Positions 34,279-43,108 of a stretch of DNA of 64,000 nt are shown one piece after another. The position numbers and the translations under genes were made by a program. The notes below the pieces were generated by a model. The model was not told where the DNA came from. It ran no database searches and saw only the letters and a program-made list of their open reading frames with translations. The stretch's first letter is position 1; every line of letters starts with the position of its first letter. Source of the DNA: CAYOSU01 sp964406735 (lineage in GTDB: Bacteria; Bacillota; Clostridia; Christensenellales; CAMQZB01); contig CAYOSU010000006.1 of the NCBI GenBank assembly GCA_964406735.1, positions 33,822 to 97,821 on the forward strand. Reading direction: 5' to 3'.

Positions 34279-36324
34279 TTACTCTACGATTACCTTGACC
34301 CTTGCTAAGTTCTTTACCTTAGTGTAAAGGTCTTTGTTGTCGCCGTCTCTTTGCGATTTGACCATTACGGAAACGAATCTCTCTCCCTTCTCGTCAAAGC
34401 TTTCGACAAACTCTGCGCCGCCGTCTGCGCTTACTTCAAGCTGTTTTTCAAACTCAACTCGTTTTTCCGTTATATCGCGATCGTATAGATCGACTGCAAT
34501 GTCGGTGATCTTTCCTGCGCCGTCGGGAACTTCGGTCTTGACGACGAATTTGACGGGCTCGCCTACCTTTACTCTCGCAAGTTCTCCACCGTTAGCCGTA
34601 AATTCGATCGTGGGCTGAATTCCACGCCTTATTTTGGCGTTTTCAGGGAGCTTCGGCTGATTGTCTATCATCTCGTATTCGGTCGAGGGTAACGGCTCTA
34701 CGCCCTCTTCTACCCACTTTGCAAGATCAAGAAGAAGCTGTCTCTTTGCTCCTATGTAGCTTACATTGAGATTTGTCTGCGGACAGTCATAATCTCCGTG
34801 CATCGTGCGCTCCATATAATACGTACGGTACATATCGAGCTTGCCGTTTTTCGCAACTTTTTTCCTGTACCAGTCTGCGCACCACGGGCACGTCGATTCG
34901 TCCATAAGCGACTGCAGGTTGATCGTCTTGCAGTGTATATCGCCGTCCTGTATCGTTCCCGTTCCGGTGAATCCGTAGCCCATAATAAAGCCTCTCTGCG
35001 GCAACAATACATTGCCGTCCTCCTCCCTGAACTGCTCCCACGCCTTGAACGAGCGATCGTCGGGAACCTGATGTCGGTAATAATATTGCGTTGCAATATA
35101 ATCGGAGTTGTCAAGGTGAACAAAGTCTCCAGATGCTACCTTTGAAAGGGGCGTTGTTATATCCGTCATGCCGAAGGTCATTCCAACAAACAGCTTGCCG
35201 CCGCCGTTCTCATCTCTCTCCATTTTCTCAAGGCTGAATACCGTTCCAGCCGCTTCTCCACTCGTTATCACGATATGCGTACCGCCAAGATACAAATCGT
35301 CCCCTTCGGGAAGCTTTTCAAGCTCGATATAAGCCTCTTTTGCGTAAGCAAAGCCCTTTTTCCATGCGCTGTCAACGCCTGTTTTAGATATTTCCGTTTC
35401 ACCGCTTACGGGAAGATGTACGCCTTTGACCTTTCCGTCAAATGCCAACCTATCCCTTTGCGCATAATATACGTCATCCTTGCCCTCGTAGCCCTCTTTC
35501 GTCCAGAAATCCTCGAAATACGTCGGATCGGTCATGCGAACAACGGGTGCGATAACTCCGAGAAGATCGCCTTTTATCACTCCTCTCGCCTCGTAGAACC
35601 AAGCGCTTGGAGGGAATCCCATGACTGTAAGCTCTTTCAATGCCGCCGCCTCTACCTCATTTAACCCGTCGTAAATATTTCCCGAGCCGCCTGCATCGAT
35701 GCTCGAATAGAATTTCCTGAATGCGTTTCTCAACACTCTCTGTCCCAAAACGTGCATGGAAAGAGTATTGGGAAGGGATACGGGCGAGCCGATAACATAA
35801 GGCAACGCACCGTCAAAAACGCCGTCTGTGTTCTCTATGCACGCCATCGTCTTGTAGCCGCCGCCCGAGCCGCCGTGAACATAGCCGTAGACCTTGTCCA
35901 CTCCGCAATGCTCTTTTACTATCTCTTTCGCAAACAACATTACCTGTGCACTCGACTTCCAAACGACAGTCGGGTCTGACATGGGAACACTTGCCTGGAC
36001 AGAACCCATGTTGCTCTCTAAAAAGCACGACTTGTTGATAAGGCAGAACGAAATCTGATCCTCCTCACCTACAAGCGGAAGAGCCTGTATCTCTTCGTCG
36101 TATGCAGGCGACGGGTTGAGATAATTATAAATTCTTCCCTCGCACACCTCTTTTTCAGGCATACAAAGCGAGAATTTGACGTTCGTTCCATCAAATCCAC
36201 CGTGAACGTAACGGAATTTTATGTTGTCTCCGTAAGGCGTTACTCTGACTCTAATTTCGTCAACGTCGATATAACGTGAAGAATATTCCACGTCGTTTTG
36301 CGGTATATAAAGCTCTTTTTTCAT
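34279..36324 (-). CDS. Putative alpha/beta-hydrolase (tannase/feruloyl esterase-like)
   Basis: About 681 residues. Three ATGs stand in a row; the third (36324) has the best spacing to GGAGA. The segment KVYGYVHGGSGGGYKTMACIE (Ser155 counted from the first ATG) looks like a G-x-S-x-G nucleophile elbow of the tannase/feruloyl esterase type, and FDGALPYVIGSP resembles the strand following it. The C-terminal 110 residues look like a beta-sandwich (TPTIEFTANGGELARVKVGEPV...). No signal peptide is seen, so an intracellular role is likely. It heads the operon with a TetR regulator and a GPH transporter, suggesting uptake and breakdown of one compound, perhaps a plant ester or glycoside. The assignment is tentative. 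Confidence 0.5.
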   Translation of the reverse strand: MKKELYIPQNDVEYSSRYIDVDEIRVRVTPYGDNIKFRYVHGGFDGTNVKFSLCMPEKEVCEGRIYNYLNPSPAYDEEIQALPLVGEEDQISFCLINKSCFLESNMGSVQASVPMSDPTVVWKSSAQVMLFAKEIVKEHCGVDKVYGYVHGGSGGGYKTMACIENTDGVFDGALPYVIGSPVSLPNTLSMHVLGQRVLRNAFRKFYSSIDAGGSGNIYDGLNEVEAAALKELTVMGFPPSAWFYEARGVIKGDLLGVIAPVVRMTDPTYFEDFWTKEGYEGKDDVYYAQRDRLAFDGKVKGVHLPVSGETEISKTGVDSAWKKGFAYAKEAYIELEKLPEGDDLYLGGTHIVITSGEAAGTVFSLEKMERDENGGGKLFVGMTFGMTDITTPLSKVASGDFVHLDNSDYIATQYYYRHQVPDDRSFKAWEQFREEDGNVLLPQRGFIMGYGFTGTGTIQDGDIHCKTINLQSLMDESTCPWCADWYRKKVAKNGKLDMYRTYYMERTMHGDYDCPQTNLNVSYIGAKRQLLLDLAKWVEEGVEPLPSTEYEMIDNQPKLPENAKIRRGIQPTIEFTANGGELARVKVGEPVKFVVKTEVPDGAGKITDIAVDLYDRDITEKRVEFEKQLEVSADGGAEFVESFDEKGERFVSVMVKSQRDGDNKDLYTKVKNLARVKVIVE

Positions 36325-36348
36325 CATCATTTCTCCGAGTTTTCTTTC

Positions 36349-36387
36349 AGTATATCTTGATGTTTACACTTTGTCAATACACACTTT
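36349..36387 (-). promoter_or_regulatory. Promoter of the hydrolase-tetR-transporter operon
   Basis: On the minus strand TTGACA (complement of 36372-36377), 17-bp spacer, TATACT (complement of 36349-36354), an almost ideal promoter. ACACTTT occurs twice, 15 bases apart (36366-36372 and 36381-36387), around the -35, a possible regulator site. Confidence 0.7.
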
Positions 36388-36433
36388 ACACATCTACCGA
36401 TTTTGTAAACGCCATCGATCACAAAACTAAAAC

Positions 36434-36468
36434 GCGGCAAGCTGTTCAAAGCCCGCCGCTTTTTTTAT
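36434..36468 (-). terminator. Terminator after the broken ADP-ribosylglycohydrolase gene
   Basis: GCGGC/GCCGC stem with a long loop; on the minus strand it is followed by GTTTTAGTTTTG. Confidence 0.5.
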
Positions 36469-36474
36469 ATTAAC

Positions 36475-37596
36475 TTAACCCGAATAAGTATGGTCAATAT
36501 ATTTTTGCACCCATATTTCGTCTCTAAAAGATCCGTATTCAAACATTTGACAATCATGATAAAGGTCATCCGCCAGTTCAATTATAATGTCTTTTAATTC
36601 TAAATTTTCAATATACTTATGCGGGATTCCATTAATCCCAAGCTTCGTTCCAAGAATATTGCCCACTATTGCGCCTGTCGAATCGCTATCACCGCCGTGG
36701 TTTACTGCCGCAATCACACCTTTTTCAAAATCATTTTCATATTTTATTGCACAATAAATTGCTATTGCGAGCGCTTCTTCCGCCACCCAGCCACCGCCAA
36801 TTTGATTTATCGCATCTAAATCCTCCGCATTGTTTGTTTGGGAAAGATCTATTGCTTTTTCGATTATCGCAATTAACTCTTGAATATGTTCTGCTTTTTT
36901 AAACACCTCTACCATGGTCTTTTCGGCTGATTTAATAGAATCTAAAACAGAGCATTCTTTCTCTTTCGATAACTTTGCAATAATATGTGTTAACATAGCT
37001 GCGGACAAATACCCTAATTCGTGCCCGTGCGTTAGTGCCGCCGTTTCCGCTCCAATTTTTTCAATCGTCTCAAAAGAATAGTTTCGATGTATTAAATATA
37101 ACCCTATTGGAGCTACTCGCATTACACCGCCGCTTCCTTTACTGTTATTCTTTGGTTTTTAAATAGAACCAAGCTCTTCTTGCATAAGACTAAATAAGCA
37201 CGTTCTTCCCGGTTCTCTGCTATGATTCATTTCTGGAATATTGTTTAGCCAAGAAACGTTCGGTTCTTGTGTTCCAAAAAATTCTGCTTCTTGAGTCTTC
37301 AACCAATCTTTATAGCATTCTCCGATATAATATTGGTACGGAGCCATTATTCCTCTAAGGCTTACTCTCGTCGTTCCTATTAAAAGTCCGTTTGCCGTGT
37401 ATAGCGTTAATTGCGTATCGTCTGAAATAAGCGCTTTACCGTCAACAAGGGAATACTCGCATATTCCACCTTCTCCATATTCTTGAAAAATTTCTTTTTC
37501 GCTCATAAACTCAATAGGATATCCCAAGGCATCACCTACTGCACCACCAATCAAACATCCTCTAAATTTATCTAGATCTTTTGCGTCTTTCTCCAT
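36475..37596 (-). pseudogene. ADP-ribosylglycohydrolase (DraG family) split by an in-frame stop
   Basis: Two ORFs (37159-37596 and 36475-37122) are the N- and C-terminal parts of one protein in the same frame. The first has the family start DKFRGCLIGGAVGDALGYPIEF and the metal ligands ISDDTQLTL; the second has MRVAPIGLYL, AALTHGHELGY and the second metal site NHGGDSDSTGAIVGNI. Between them the frame reads GSI-stop-KPKNNSKGSGGVMRVAP, so one TAA (37159-37161) interrupts otherwise normal sequence, most simply a GAA to TAA change. DraG-type enzymes remove ADP-ribose from proteins or small molecules. The segment is markedly AT-rich, suggesting recent transfer. A sequencing error cannot be excluded. 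Confidence 0.85.
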
Positions 37597-37608
37597 CTTC
37601 TTCTCTTT

Positions 37609-38292
37609 TTACTTCTTTTTCATTTCTTTAAGCTCTTTTTTTAGGTCGTCGGATATCCTGAACGAGTCTCTACACTTATCTAACGTACGGTTTAGCGTTG
37701 CGGCGTCAATATTTCCGTTTTTAAGGTATTTAACTGCGATTTGCGGTGCTTTTATTACCGCATCACAAAGGCACCACGCGACCGCCATAGAGACGTAATA
37801 CTTGCTCGTATCTGCCTTTTCGAGCATTTTCAGGCTTTCCTCGATCTCCTTATCACCTAAAAAGTGCTTCATAATGAGAATAACACCCGTCCTTGCAACG
37901 AATTCTTGTTGTGATACGATATATTCCTCCGCTTTTGCCTTAACTTTCTCTTTTTCGCTTTGTCTGAACTTTAATGTCATAGCAACGGAGTCGATATGAG
38001 CCCAATTGTCTGCGTATTTAAGATATTCGTCAAGGTATTTAAGCTTCATATCCGCATTCTCTTTGATATAACAGATCGTTAGCCCGTAAAGCAATACCTC
38101 TTCAAAATACTTGAATTCCGTAAATTTCAGGCTCTCCACATAGTTTTCCGCCATCTTTTTAGCGATATTGCGTAAAATCGGAAGCCTTACGCCGATCATC
38201 TCGTATTTTGTCGGCGTAAGCTTGCGGTTAAACTCCCTATATTTTTCGTCTTTTTTATCAAATAATTCCCGTCTTATTTCCTCTTGCGTCAT
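37609..38292 (-). CDS. DNA alkylation repair protein, AlkD-like
   Basis: 227 residues built of HEAT-like helices. The pattern KYREFNRKLTPTKYEMIGVRLPILRNIAKK at the start and WAHIDSVAMTLKF, RTGVILIMKHFL, YYVSMAVAWCLCDAVIK match the AlkC/AlkD family of DNA glycosylases that excise alkylated bases. It starts behind AAAGGAGTGGGAAT and ends 12 bases before the ADP-ribosylglycohydrolase pseudogene, with which it shares an AT-rich composition, so the pair may have arrived together. Confidence 0.85.
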   Translation of the reverse strand: MTQEEIRRELFDKKDEKYREFNRKLTPTKYEMIGVRLPILRNIAKKMAENYVESLKFTEFKYFEEVLLYGLTICYIKENADMKLKYLDEYLKYADNWAHIDSVAMTLKFRQSEKEKVKAKAEEYIVSQQEFVARTGVILIMKHFLGDKEIEESLKMLEKADTSKYYVSMAVAWCLCDAVIKAPQIAVKYLKNGNIDAATLNRTLDKCRDSFRISDDLKKELKEMKKK

Positions 38293-38361
38293 ATTCCCAC
38301 TCCTTTTTCTTATTATAACCTCTTTTTACTCTCCTTTCAAGGATTTTTTCGTACACCCAAT

Positions 38362-38395
38362 AAAAAAAGGCATTCCGTATAAAAACGAAATGCCT
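38362..38395 (-). terminator. Terminator after the EamA transporter gene
   Basis: Stem AGGCATT/AATGCCT extended by three weaker pairs; on the minus strand it is followed by TTTTTTTATTG. Confidence 0.85.
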
Positions 38396-38410
38396 ACGTT
38401 GTTTTTATTA

Positions 38411-39361
38411 TCATGCGCCCAAAACGAGCGTTAGCGTACCTGCCGTTATAAGAACCAATCCGACTACCGACGAAAGAGTCGGCTTCTCTTTTAAGACTAT
38501 CCAAGCAAACAGTACCGTTATGACGATAGAGAGCTTGTCAATAGGAATGACAACGGACGCCTTTCCGAACTTCAATGCCGCATAATAGCACACCCAAGAA
38601 AGTCCCGTCGTAATGCCCGAAAGTATGAGATAGAGGAAGGACTTCTTGTCCATAGTATATGGCTCTTTCTTATGCTTGAAGTTAAGAAGCACCAATCCCC
38701 AAGCAAGAACGAGGACGACTAACGTCCTAAGTGCAGTTCCAAGCTGCGAGGGAACGTCTTCCATGCCGAGCTTTGCCAAAATAGACGTAAAAGCGGCAAA
38801 TATTGCCGAAAGCAATGCGAATATCAGTCCTCTGAATTCTTTTTTCTTTGCTTTGATCTCTTCTTCGGATATTTCAATTTTATGAGCCTTGTTCATATCC
38901 TCGTTAATCGCTTTACGCGGAAGTCCGAGCATCATAACAGTACCCATTGCAATGCCAACAAGTCCCACTACGGTGATCTCGTTGAATGCTTCGTCGGGGA
39001 ATATTATCGTCGCAAGAAGTATCGCTAATATCGTCGAAGACTTGTCTATCGGGGCAACCTTTGATGCGTCGGCATTTTTGAGCGCGTAGAAGTAGCATAT
39101 CCAGCTTCCTCCCGTCGCTAATCCCGAAAGTATGAGCAAAATATAGCTTCGCTTTGATATATTGTCGATGCTCTCAAACTGCCCGAGTGCGGCGGCGAAA
39201 ATGCACGCTATTGCGGCAACGACGCACGTTCTTATCGCAGTCGCAAAGTGCGAATCGACGTTTTTTATTCCTATTTTTGCCAATATCGACGTTGCACCAG
39301 CAAAGACGCAAGAGCCGAAAGCAAGCAGTATCCAATAGTTTTCCATAATCAAATTATACAT
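38411..39361 (-). CDS. EamA/DMT-family transporter
   Basis: 316 residues, ten membrane segments arranged as two EamA repeats. The repeat is visible as GATSILAKIGIKNVDSHFATAIRT in the first half and FTSILAKLGMEDVPSQLGTALRT in the second, each followed by GWICYFYALK- or SWVCYYAALK-type segments. These are drug/metabolite exporters or permeases of unknown substrate. The first ATG (39361) was kept because GGAG stands 6 bases upstream; a second ATG five codons later is possible. Confidence 0.88.
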   Translation of the reverse strand: MYNLIMENYWILLAFGSCVFAGATSILAKIGIKNVDSHFATAIRTCVVAAIACIFAAALGQFESIDNISKRSYILLILSGLATGGSWICYFYALKNADASKVAPIDKSSTILAILLATIIFPDEAFNEITVVGLVGIAMGTVMMLGLPRKAINEDMNKAHKIEISEEEIKAKKKEFRGLIFALLSAIFAAFTSILAKLGMEDVPSQLGTALRTLVVLVLAWGLVLLNFKHKKEPYTMDKKSFLYLILSGITTGLSWVCYYAALKFGKASVVIPIDKLSIVITVLFAWIVLKEKPTLSSVVGLVLITAGTLTLVLGA

Positions 39362-39461
39362 CTAATACTCCAAAAATGCAATTTTTTTATACGTTTTCGT
39401 CGTATTTTCGTGTGATTCCACACATATTTCACTATATATTATGAATTTTTGTTAAAAACTA

Positions 39462-39490
39462 TTGATAAATCCATTATAATTTGATATAAT
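39462..39490 (+). promoter_or_regulatory. Promoter of the HU gene
   Basis: TTGATA (39462-39467), 17-bp spacer, TATAAT (39485-39490), followed by CAGGAGGTAG. Confidence 0.8.
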
Positions 39491-39518
39491 AACAATACAA
39501 ATTCAGGAGGTAGTTTTT

Positions 39519-39791
39519 ATGAATAAAGGTGAATTTATCAAGGCTTTTGCCGCAAAGGCAGACATCAGCCAGAAAGACGCAGCTGTTGTTTATGACGCTT
39601 TCGTCGGAACTTTGACAGACGCTCTTAAGAACGGTGAAAAAGTTCAGCTCACAGGATTTGCAAATTTTGAAGTTAAAAATAAACCCGCTCGTGAAGGAAT
39701 CAATCCCAGAACGAACGAGAAGATCCAGATTCCTGCAAGCAAAGCCCCTGCTGCAAAATTCAGCAAAGCTTACAAGGATCTTTTGAACTAA
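39519..39791 (+). CDS. hup: HU-family DNA-binding protein
   Basis: 90 residues, standard HU size: MNKGEFIKAFAAKADISQKDA, GEKVQLTGFANFEVKNKPAREGINPRT with the beta-arm, and KAPAAKFSKAYKDLLN. HU bends and compacts DNA and assists initiation at oriC. It has an excellent promoter and ribosome site and a strong terminator, and its codon bias is that of an abundant protein. Confidence 0.96.
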   Translation: MNKGEFIKAFAAKADISQKDAAVVYDAFVGTLTDALKNGEKVQLTGFANFEVKNKPAREGINPRTNEKIQIPASKAPAAKFSKAYKDLLN

Positions 39792-39811
39792 TTAAGTTTT
39801 CTCTATCTCAA

Positions 39812-39845
39812 AAAAAAGACCTACCTTGAGGTGGGTCTTTTTTTA
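39812..39845 (+). terminator. Terminator after hup
   Basis: AAAGACCTACC with GGTGGGTCTTT (one G-T pair), then TTTTTTTAC. Confidence 0.9.
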
Positions 39846-39952
39846 CTGTCCCAATCTTCAATATAATTGAGATCGCAAATCAATCTGATTTTTCTTAAGG
39901 AATATGTATTTTCTCTGAATGCGTTTGTTTTACGCTTCTACATCATTTCTAC

Positions 39953-39998
39953 TACTAAAAAACCGCAACCAACTCCGGTTGCGGTTTATTTTTTTACT
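39953..39998 (-). terminator. Terminator after the HAD phosphatase gene
   Basis: Perfect 10-bp stem AACCGCAACC/GGTTGCGGTT (39961-39986); T-rich on both sides, on the minus strand TTTTAGTAG. Confidence 0.85.
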
Positions 39999-39999
39999 T

Positions 40000-40803
40000 T
40001 CAGCTTTCAAGAGCTTTTTTTATATCTGCAACGGATTTCAACACCACATCGGGGAATATGTCGCTGTTTTTCAAGTCTTCCCGTTTCGTTTCGCCCGTTA
40101 AGACGAGAACGGACAGCATATCGTTCAAAAGACCGAACCTTATGTCGGTATACATCCGATCTCCCACCATGGCTATTTTTTCAAGCGGCAATCCGCACGC
40201 CTCAGATACGCCCTCTGCAATAGGGCGATAGGGCTTCCCGCAAATTACCTCGGGACGTTTTCCCGTGCTTGCCTCTATCATTTCAAGCATTGCACCTACG
40301 TCAGGTTCATAATAGGGAAGAGCAGGGCAGTTTACGTCAGGATGCGTTGCAATAAATCTTGCGCCCATATTGAGATATCTTGTGAGCAATACGAGTTTTT
40401 GATAGGTAAGCTCCTTATCGTAAGCAAGGCACACTATATCGGGGAATCCTTCGGTCAGCTTAACACCGCCTGCCTCGAATTCTTTTTTTAATTCCTCCGT
40501 GCCGACGAGATATACACTCTCGTTCGGGTGGTTAAGATTCAGATATCTCACCGTCGCATTTCCCGAAGTATAGACCTCGTTTACATCGCACTTTATTCCT
40601 ATGCCGTTGATTTTTTTGCGATAAAACTCCGCCGAAACGGATGAATTATTGGTCAAGAATATAACTTTTTTGCCGTTTTGTCGCAAATAGTCTATCGTTT
40701 CTTTTGCTCCGTCGATGAGTATCCCGTCGATATACACCGTTCCGTCGAGATCGAAGACGAAGCACTCTATCCCTTTTAGCTTTTCAATATCTTTATCCGT
40801 CAT
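40000..40803 (-). CDS. HAD-superfamily phosphatase, subfamily IIA (NagD-like)
   Basis: 267 residues. Motif I is CFVFDLDGTVY, motif II is VIFLTNNSS, and motifs III/IV are recognisable as KPYRPIAE and MVGDRMYTDIRFG. The IIA cap domain lies between. Such enzymes hydrolyse small phosphate esters, including glycerol phosphate, nucleotides and 4-nitrophenylphosphate. The start overlaps the end of the upstream glycerol-1-phosphate-dehydrogenase-like gene by 11 bases, so the two are coupled and may act on related phosphates. Confidence 0.88.
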   Translation of the reverse strand: MTDKDIEKLKGIECFVFDLDGTVYIDGILIDGAKETIDYLRQNGKKVIFLTNNSSVSAEFYRKKINGIGIKCDVNEVYTSGNATVRYLNLNHPNESVYLVGTEELKKEFEAGGVKLTEGFPDIVCLAYDKELTYQKLVLLTRYLNMGARFIATHPDVNCPALPYYEPDVGAMLEMIEASTGKRPEVICGKPYRPIAEGVSEACGLPLEKIAMVGDRMYTDIRFGLLNDMLSVLVLTGETKREDLKNSDIFPDVVLKSVADIKKALES

Positions 40804-42085
40804 AACGTTCCAACAGTCCCAAGTATTTCATCACGCTAAGCGTCGTAAACGAACCGCACAGCTCGGTCGAGCTAACAAGCGCGATATACAAATCTTTTTT
40901 GTCGTCGTAGCCCCTTTCTTCGGCAAACAAATTGTATGCCGCAACGACTGCGGGCAAGCTCTTTTTAAGCTCTCTTGCTGCGTCTGCGAAATACTCTCTG
41001 TTCTCGTCGACCGCTTTCTTGATATTTTCGTACGCTTTCGGAGACACGAGCTGCGACGTTATCTTATACGCCGCCCATTCGTTGACGCCAAGCTCCTTTG
41101 TCAAAAGCTCATACCGATAGTCCATATCGGGAGGCAATGTCTCTTCGACCGTTTTGGTCTCGTAAAATAACGAGAACACGTTGACTAATTTTACGTACAC
41201 CTCAAACGCCTTTGCACCGTAAAGTGCTTCGACGGGCACTCCACGCTTTTTTCTCAAAAGATACAGCGCACGCATCGTGCTACTGACTGAGTTCGTAAGA
41301 TCGACTGAAAGCAACGCTCTTGCCGCAGAGATCTTGAGCATACCGTCCACGAAATGCTCAATGCCGTTTCTTGCGTGGTTTTTTATCTCTTCCGCAGCCG
41401 CCAATACCTTCTCAACGCCTGCTATCAGCATATCTATCATATGAGGGCACACTTTTGCCTTCAAAAATTTCTCTCTCGTGTAGCAATCAAAGACCGTAAG
41501 ATACTCCGTTGCCGCAAGCCCGATAGCCGCCGCAAGCAGTTCATCGCTGTTTTCGGCAATAATATCGTGGTCAACGATGACTGCCGACGGGAATGCGCCA
41601 TGCTCCTTAGTAAGAACGAAGCTTCGCCATATCTCTACATCGCTTTCGAACACGGTATCGCAAGACATCGCTGTCAAAAACAGCACGAGCGGCACGCCGA
41701 GCTTTTTTGCGATTAGCTTAGAGATATCGCACGCCGTTCCGCTTCCGACCGCTATAATAAGCCTTGCGTCCTCGGGTATATCGAGCTTTGACATCGTGCT
41801 TTCCGACACGTTGTCTCCAAGAGAGATAACAAGCCTTTCGGTCGCACTTTGCGAAAGCCGTGCGTCGATTTCGTCTATGTACGGCAAAACGTCCTCTACG
41901 CCGACTAAAAGCACTTTGCCGACGGGGCAGAGGCGTTCAACGACCTCTTTGATCTTTTCGGCCGCTCCCTCGTAAGAATATATCTCCGTCGCAGGCAAAA
42001 AATGCTCCGTTGTGCAGTCGCAGAAGCCCTTTTCGCCGAAGAGTGCGTTGATATTCATATCCTTTGCAAGCTTAAAATCAATCAT
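40793..42085 (-). CDS. Glycerol-1-phosphate dehydrogenase-like protein (AraM-like) lacking metal ligands
   Basis: 430 residues. The nucleotide-binding part is recognisable (LIIAVGSGTACDISKLIAKKLG, then VPLVLFLTAMSCDTVFESDV), as in the glycerol-1-phosphate/glycerol dehydrogenase branch of the iron alcohol dehydrogenase superfamily. In that branch the metal is held by one Asp and two His. By eye the corresponding positions here read AAAIGLAATEYL (Asp lost), NSVSSTMRALYLL (GAEHxxSH lost) and LYGAKAFEV (LHGE lost). It is therefore probably not a normal metal-dependent dehydrogenase. It is coupled to the NagD-like phosphatase gene. Confidence 0.6.
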   Translation of the reverse strand: MIDFKLAKDMNINALFGEKGFCDCTTEHFLPATEIYSYEGAAEKIKEVVERLCPVGKVLLVGVEDVLPYIDEIDARLSQSATERLVISLGDNVSESTMSKLDIPEDARLIIAVGSGTACDISKLIAKKLGVPLVLFLTAMSCDTVFESDVEIWRSFVLTKEHGAFPSAVIVDHDIIAENSDELLAAAIGLAATEYLTVFDCYTREKFLKAKVCPHMIDMLIAGVEKVLAAAEEIKNHARNGIEHFVDGMLKISAARALLSVDLTNSVSSTMRALYLLRKKRGVPVEALYGAKAFEVYVKLVNVFSLFYETKTVEETLPPDMDYRYELLTKELGVNEWAAYKITSQLVSPKAYENIKKAVDENREYFADAARELKKSLPAVVAAYNLFAEERGYDDKKDLYIALVSSTELCGSFTTLSVMKYLGLLERYDG

Positions 42086-42224
42086 AATCCGACACCTTTT
42101 CTATACATATAATAGTATAACATTTATGCACGAAATGCAAGGGCTTTATTTGCAAATATTCGCATTTATTTTTGTCGAATTATTGCAATTCTTGCCGTCT
42201 TTATTAACAACATCCACAATTTTA

Positions 42225-42316
42225 TGTGGATAACTATGTGGATAAGTGCACAACTCGTCAATTTTTATGCATTTTTGCTCATGTTTTTATGCATTCGGCA
42301 CGAAAAGTTATCCACA
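42225..42316. promoter_or_regulatory. Cluster of three consensus DnaA boxes upstream of cwlD
   Basis: TGTGGATAA at 42225-42233 and 42237-42245 (minus-strand boxes 12 bases apart) and TTATCCACA at 42308-42316. The region is AT-rich and lies in the gap between two divergent genes. I see no DnaA-trio run next to it. Confidence 0.65.
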
Positions 42317-42352
42317 TTGTAACAAAATTATACTATCGGGGAGTAACCGAAA

Positions 42353-43045
42353 TTGACCAAAAAATTGATCTTATTAACGGCGTTTTCCGCCCTTTTGTTC
42401 CTGTTTTCACTAACTGCGTCGCTATATTTTCAGTCTTCTTTCTCGCAAAACGCCTCGTCGCTCAAATTCCGCACGGTGATCTGCGTTGACGCAGGGCACG
42501 GCGGTATAGATAACGGCGTTTACGGCATATCTTCAGGCGTTCCCGAAGCAAAAATAAACCTCGAGATCGCTCGGCTTCTTGAAAAAGACCTGTCACGCCT
42601 TGGCTTTGACGTCGTATTGACGAGAACGGACGACGAGGGGCTTTACGGCGACACCTCAAAAGGCTTCAAGCGGAGAGACATGGAAAAGCGGCGTGAGATA
42701 GCCATTTCAAATCGATCCGACCTCGTCATCTCGATCCACTGCAATTACAGCAAGAGTAAGACCGCCAAGGGAATCAACGTCTATTACGACAAGACCGATG
42801 AGTTATCGACCACCTTTGCCGATAGGCTTTGCGTTGCCCTTGCTGAGCTATCGTCCAAGAAAGTGCGCAAAGACGGCGAAAAAATGTATATTACGCACGA
42901 AATAGGTCTCCCTGCCGTAATTATCGAGTGCGGCTTTTTGAGCAACGCAGAGGACGAAAATAAGCTCCTGAGTGCAGATTACAAGCGAACCCTTTCGAAA
43001 GCTATCGCAGATTGCGTTTTCGAGATGTTTACCGAGACTACTTGA
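42353..43045 (+). CDS. cwlD: N-acetylmuramoyl-L-alanine amidase, CwlD type
   Basis: 230 residues, starting at TTG with GGGGAG ten bases upstream. An N-terminal membrane anchor/signal (residues 4-24) precedes an Amidase_3 domain: VICVDAGHGGIDNGVYG (zinc His), the Glu of VPEAKINLEIARLL, LVISIHCNYSKS (zinc His) and AVIIECGFLSNAEDE (catalytic Glu). The size and single-domain layout fit CwlD, which helps make muramic-delta-lactam in spore cortex. It has DnaA boxes in its upstream region. Confidence 0.85.
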   Translation: MTKKLILLTAFSALLFLFSLTASLYFQSSFSQNASSLKFRTVICVDAGHGGIDNGVYGISSGVPEAKINLEIARLLEKDLSRLGFDVVLTRTDDEGLYGDTSKGFKRRDMEKRREIAISNRSDLVISIHCNYSKSKTAKGINVYYDKTDELSTTFADRLCVALAELSSKKVRKDGEKMYITHEIGLPAVIIECGFLSNAEDENKLLSADYKRTLSKAIADCVFEMFTETT

Positions 43046-43057
43046 CAGATAAAAAAT

Positions 43058-43086
43058 CGGCGCAGCAAAAGCCACGCCGTTTTATC
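43058..43086. terminator. Weak hairpin between cwlD and the ABC importer operon
   Basis: CGGCG...CGCCG with a short inner GC pair, then TTTTATC; located between convergent genes. Confidence 0.5.
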
Positions 43087-43108
43087 TTTAGTAAAAACCT
43101 TTTGTCGA

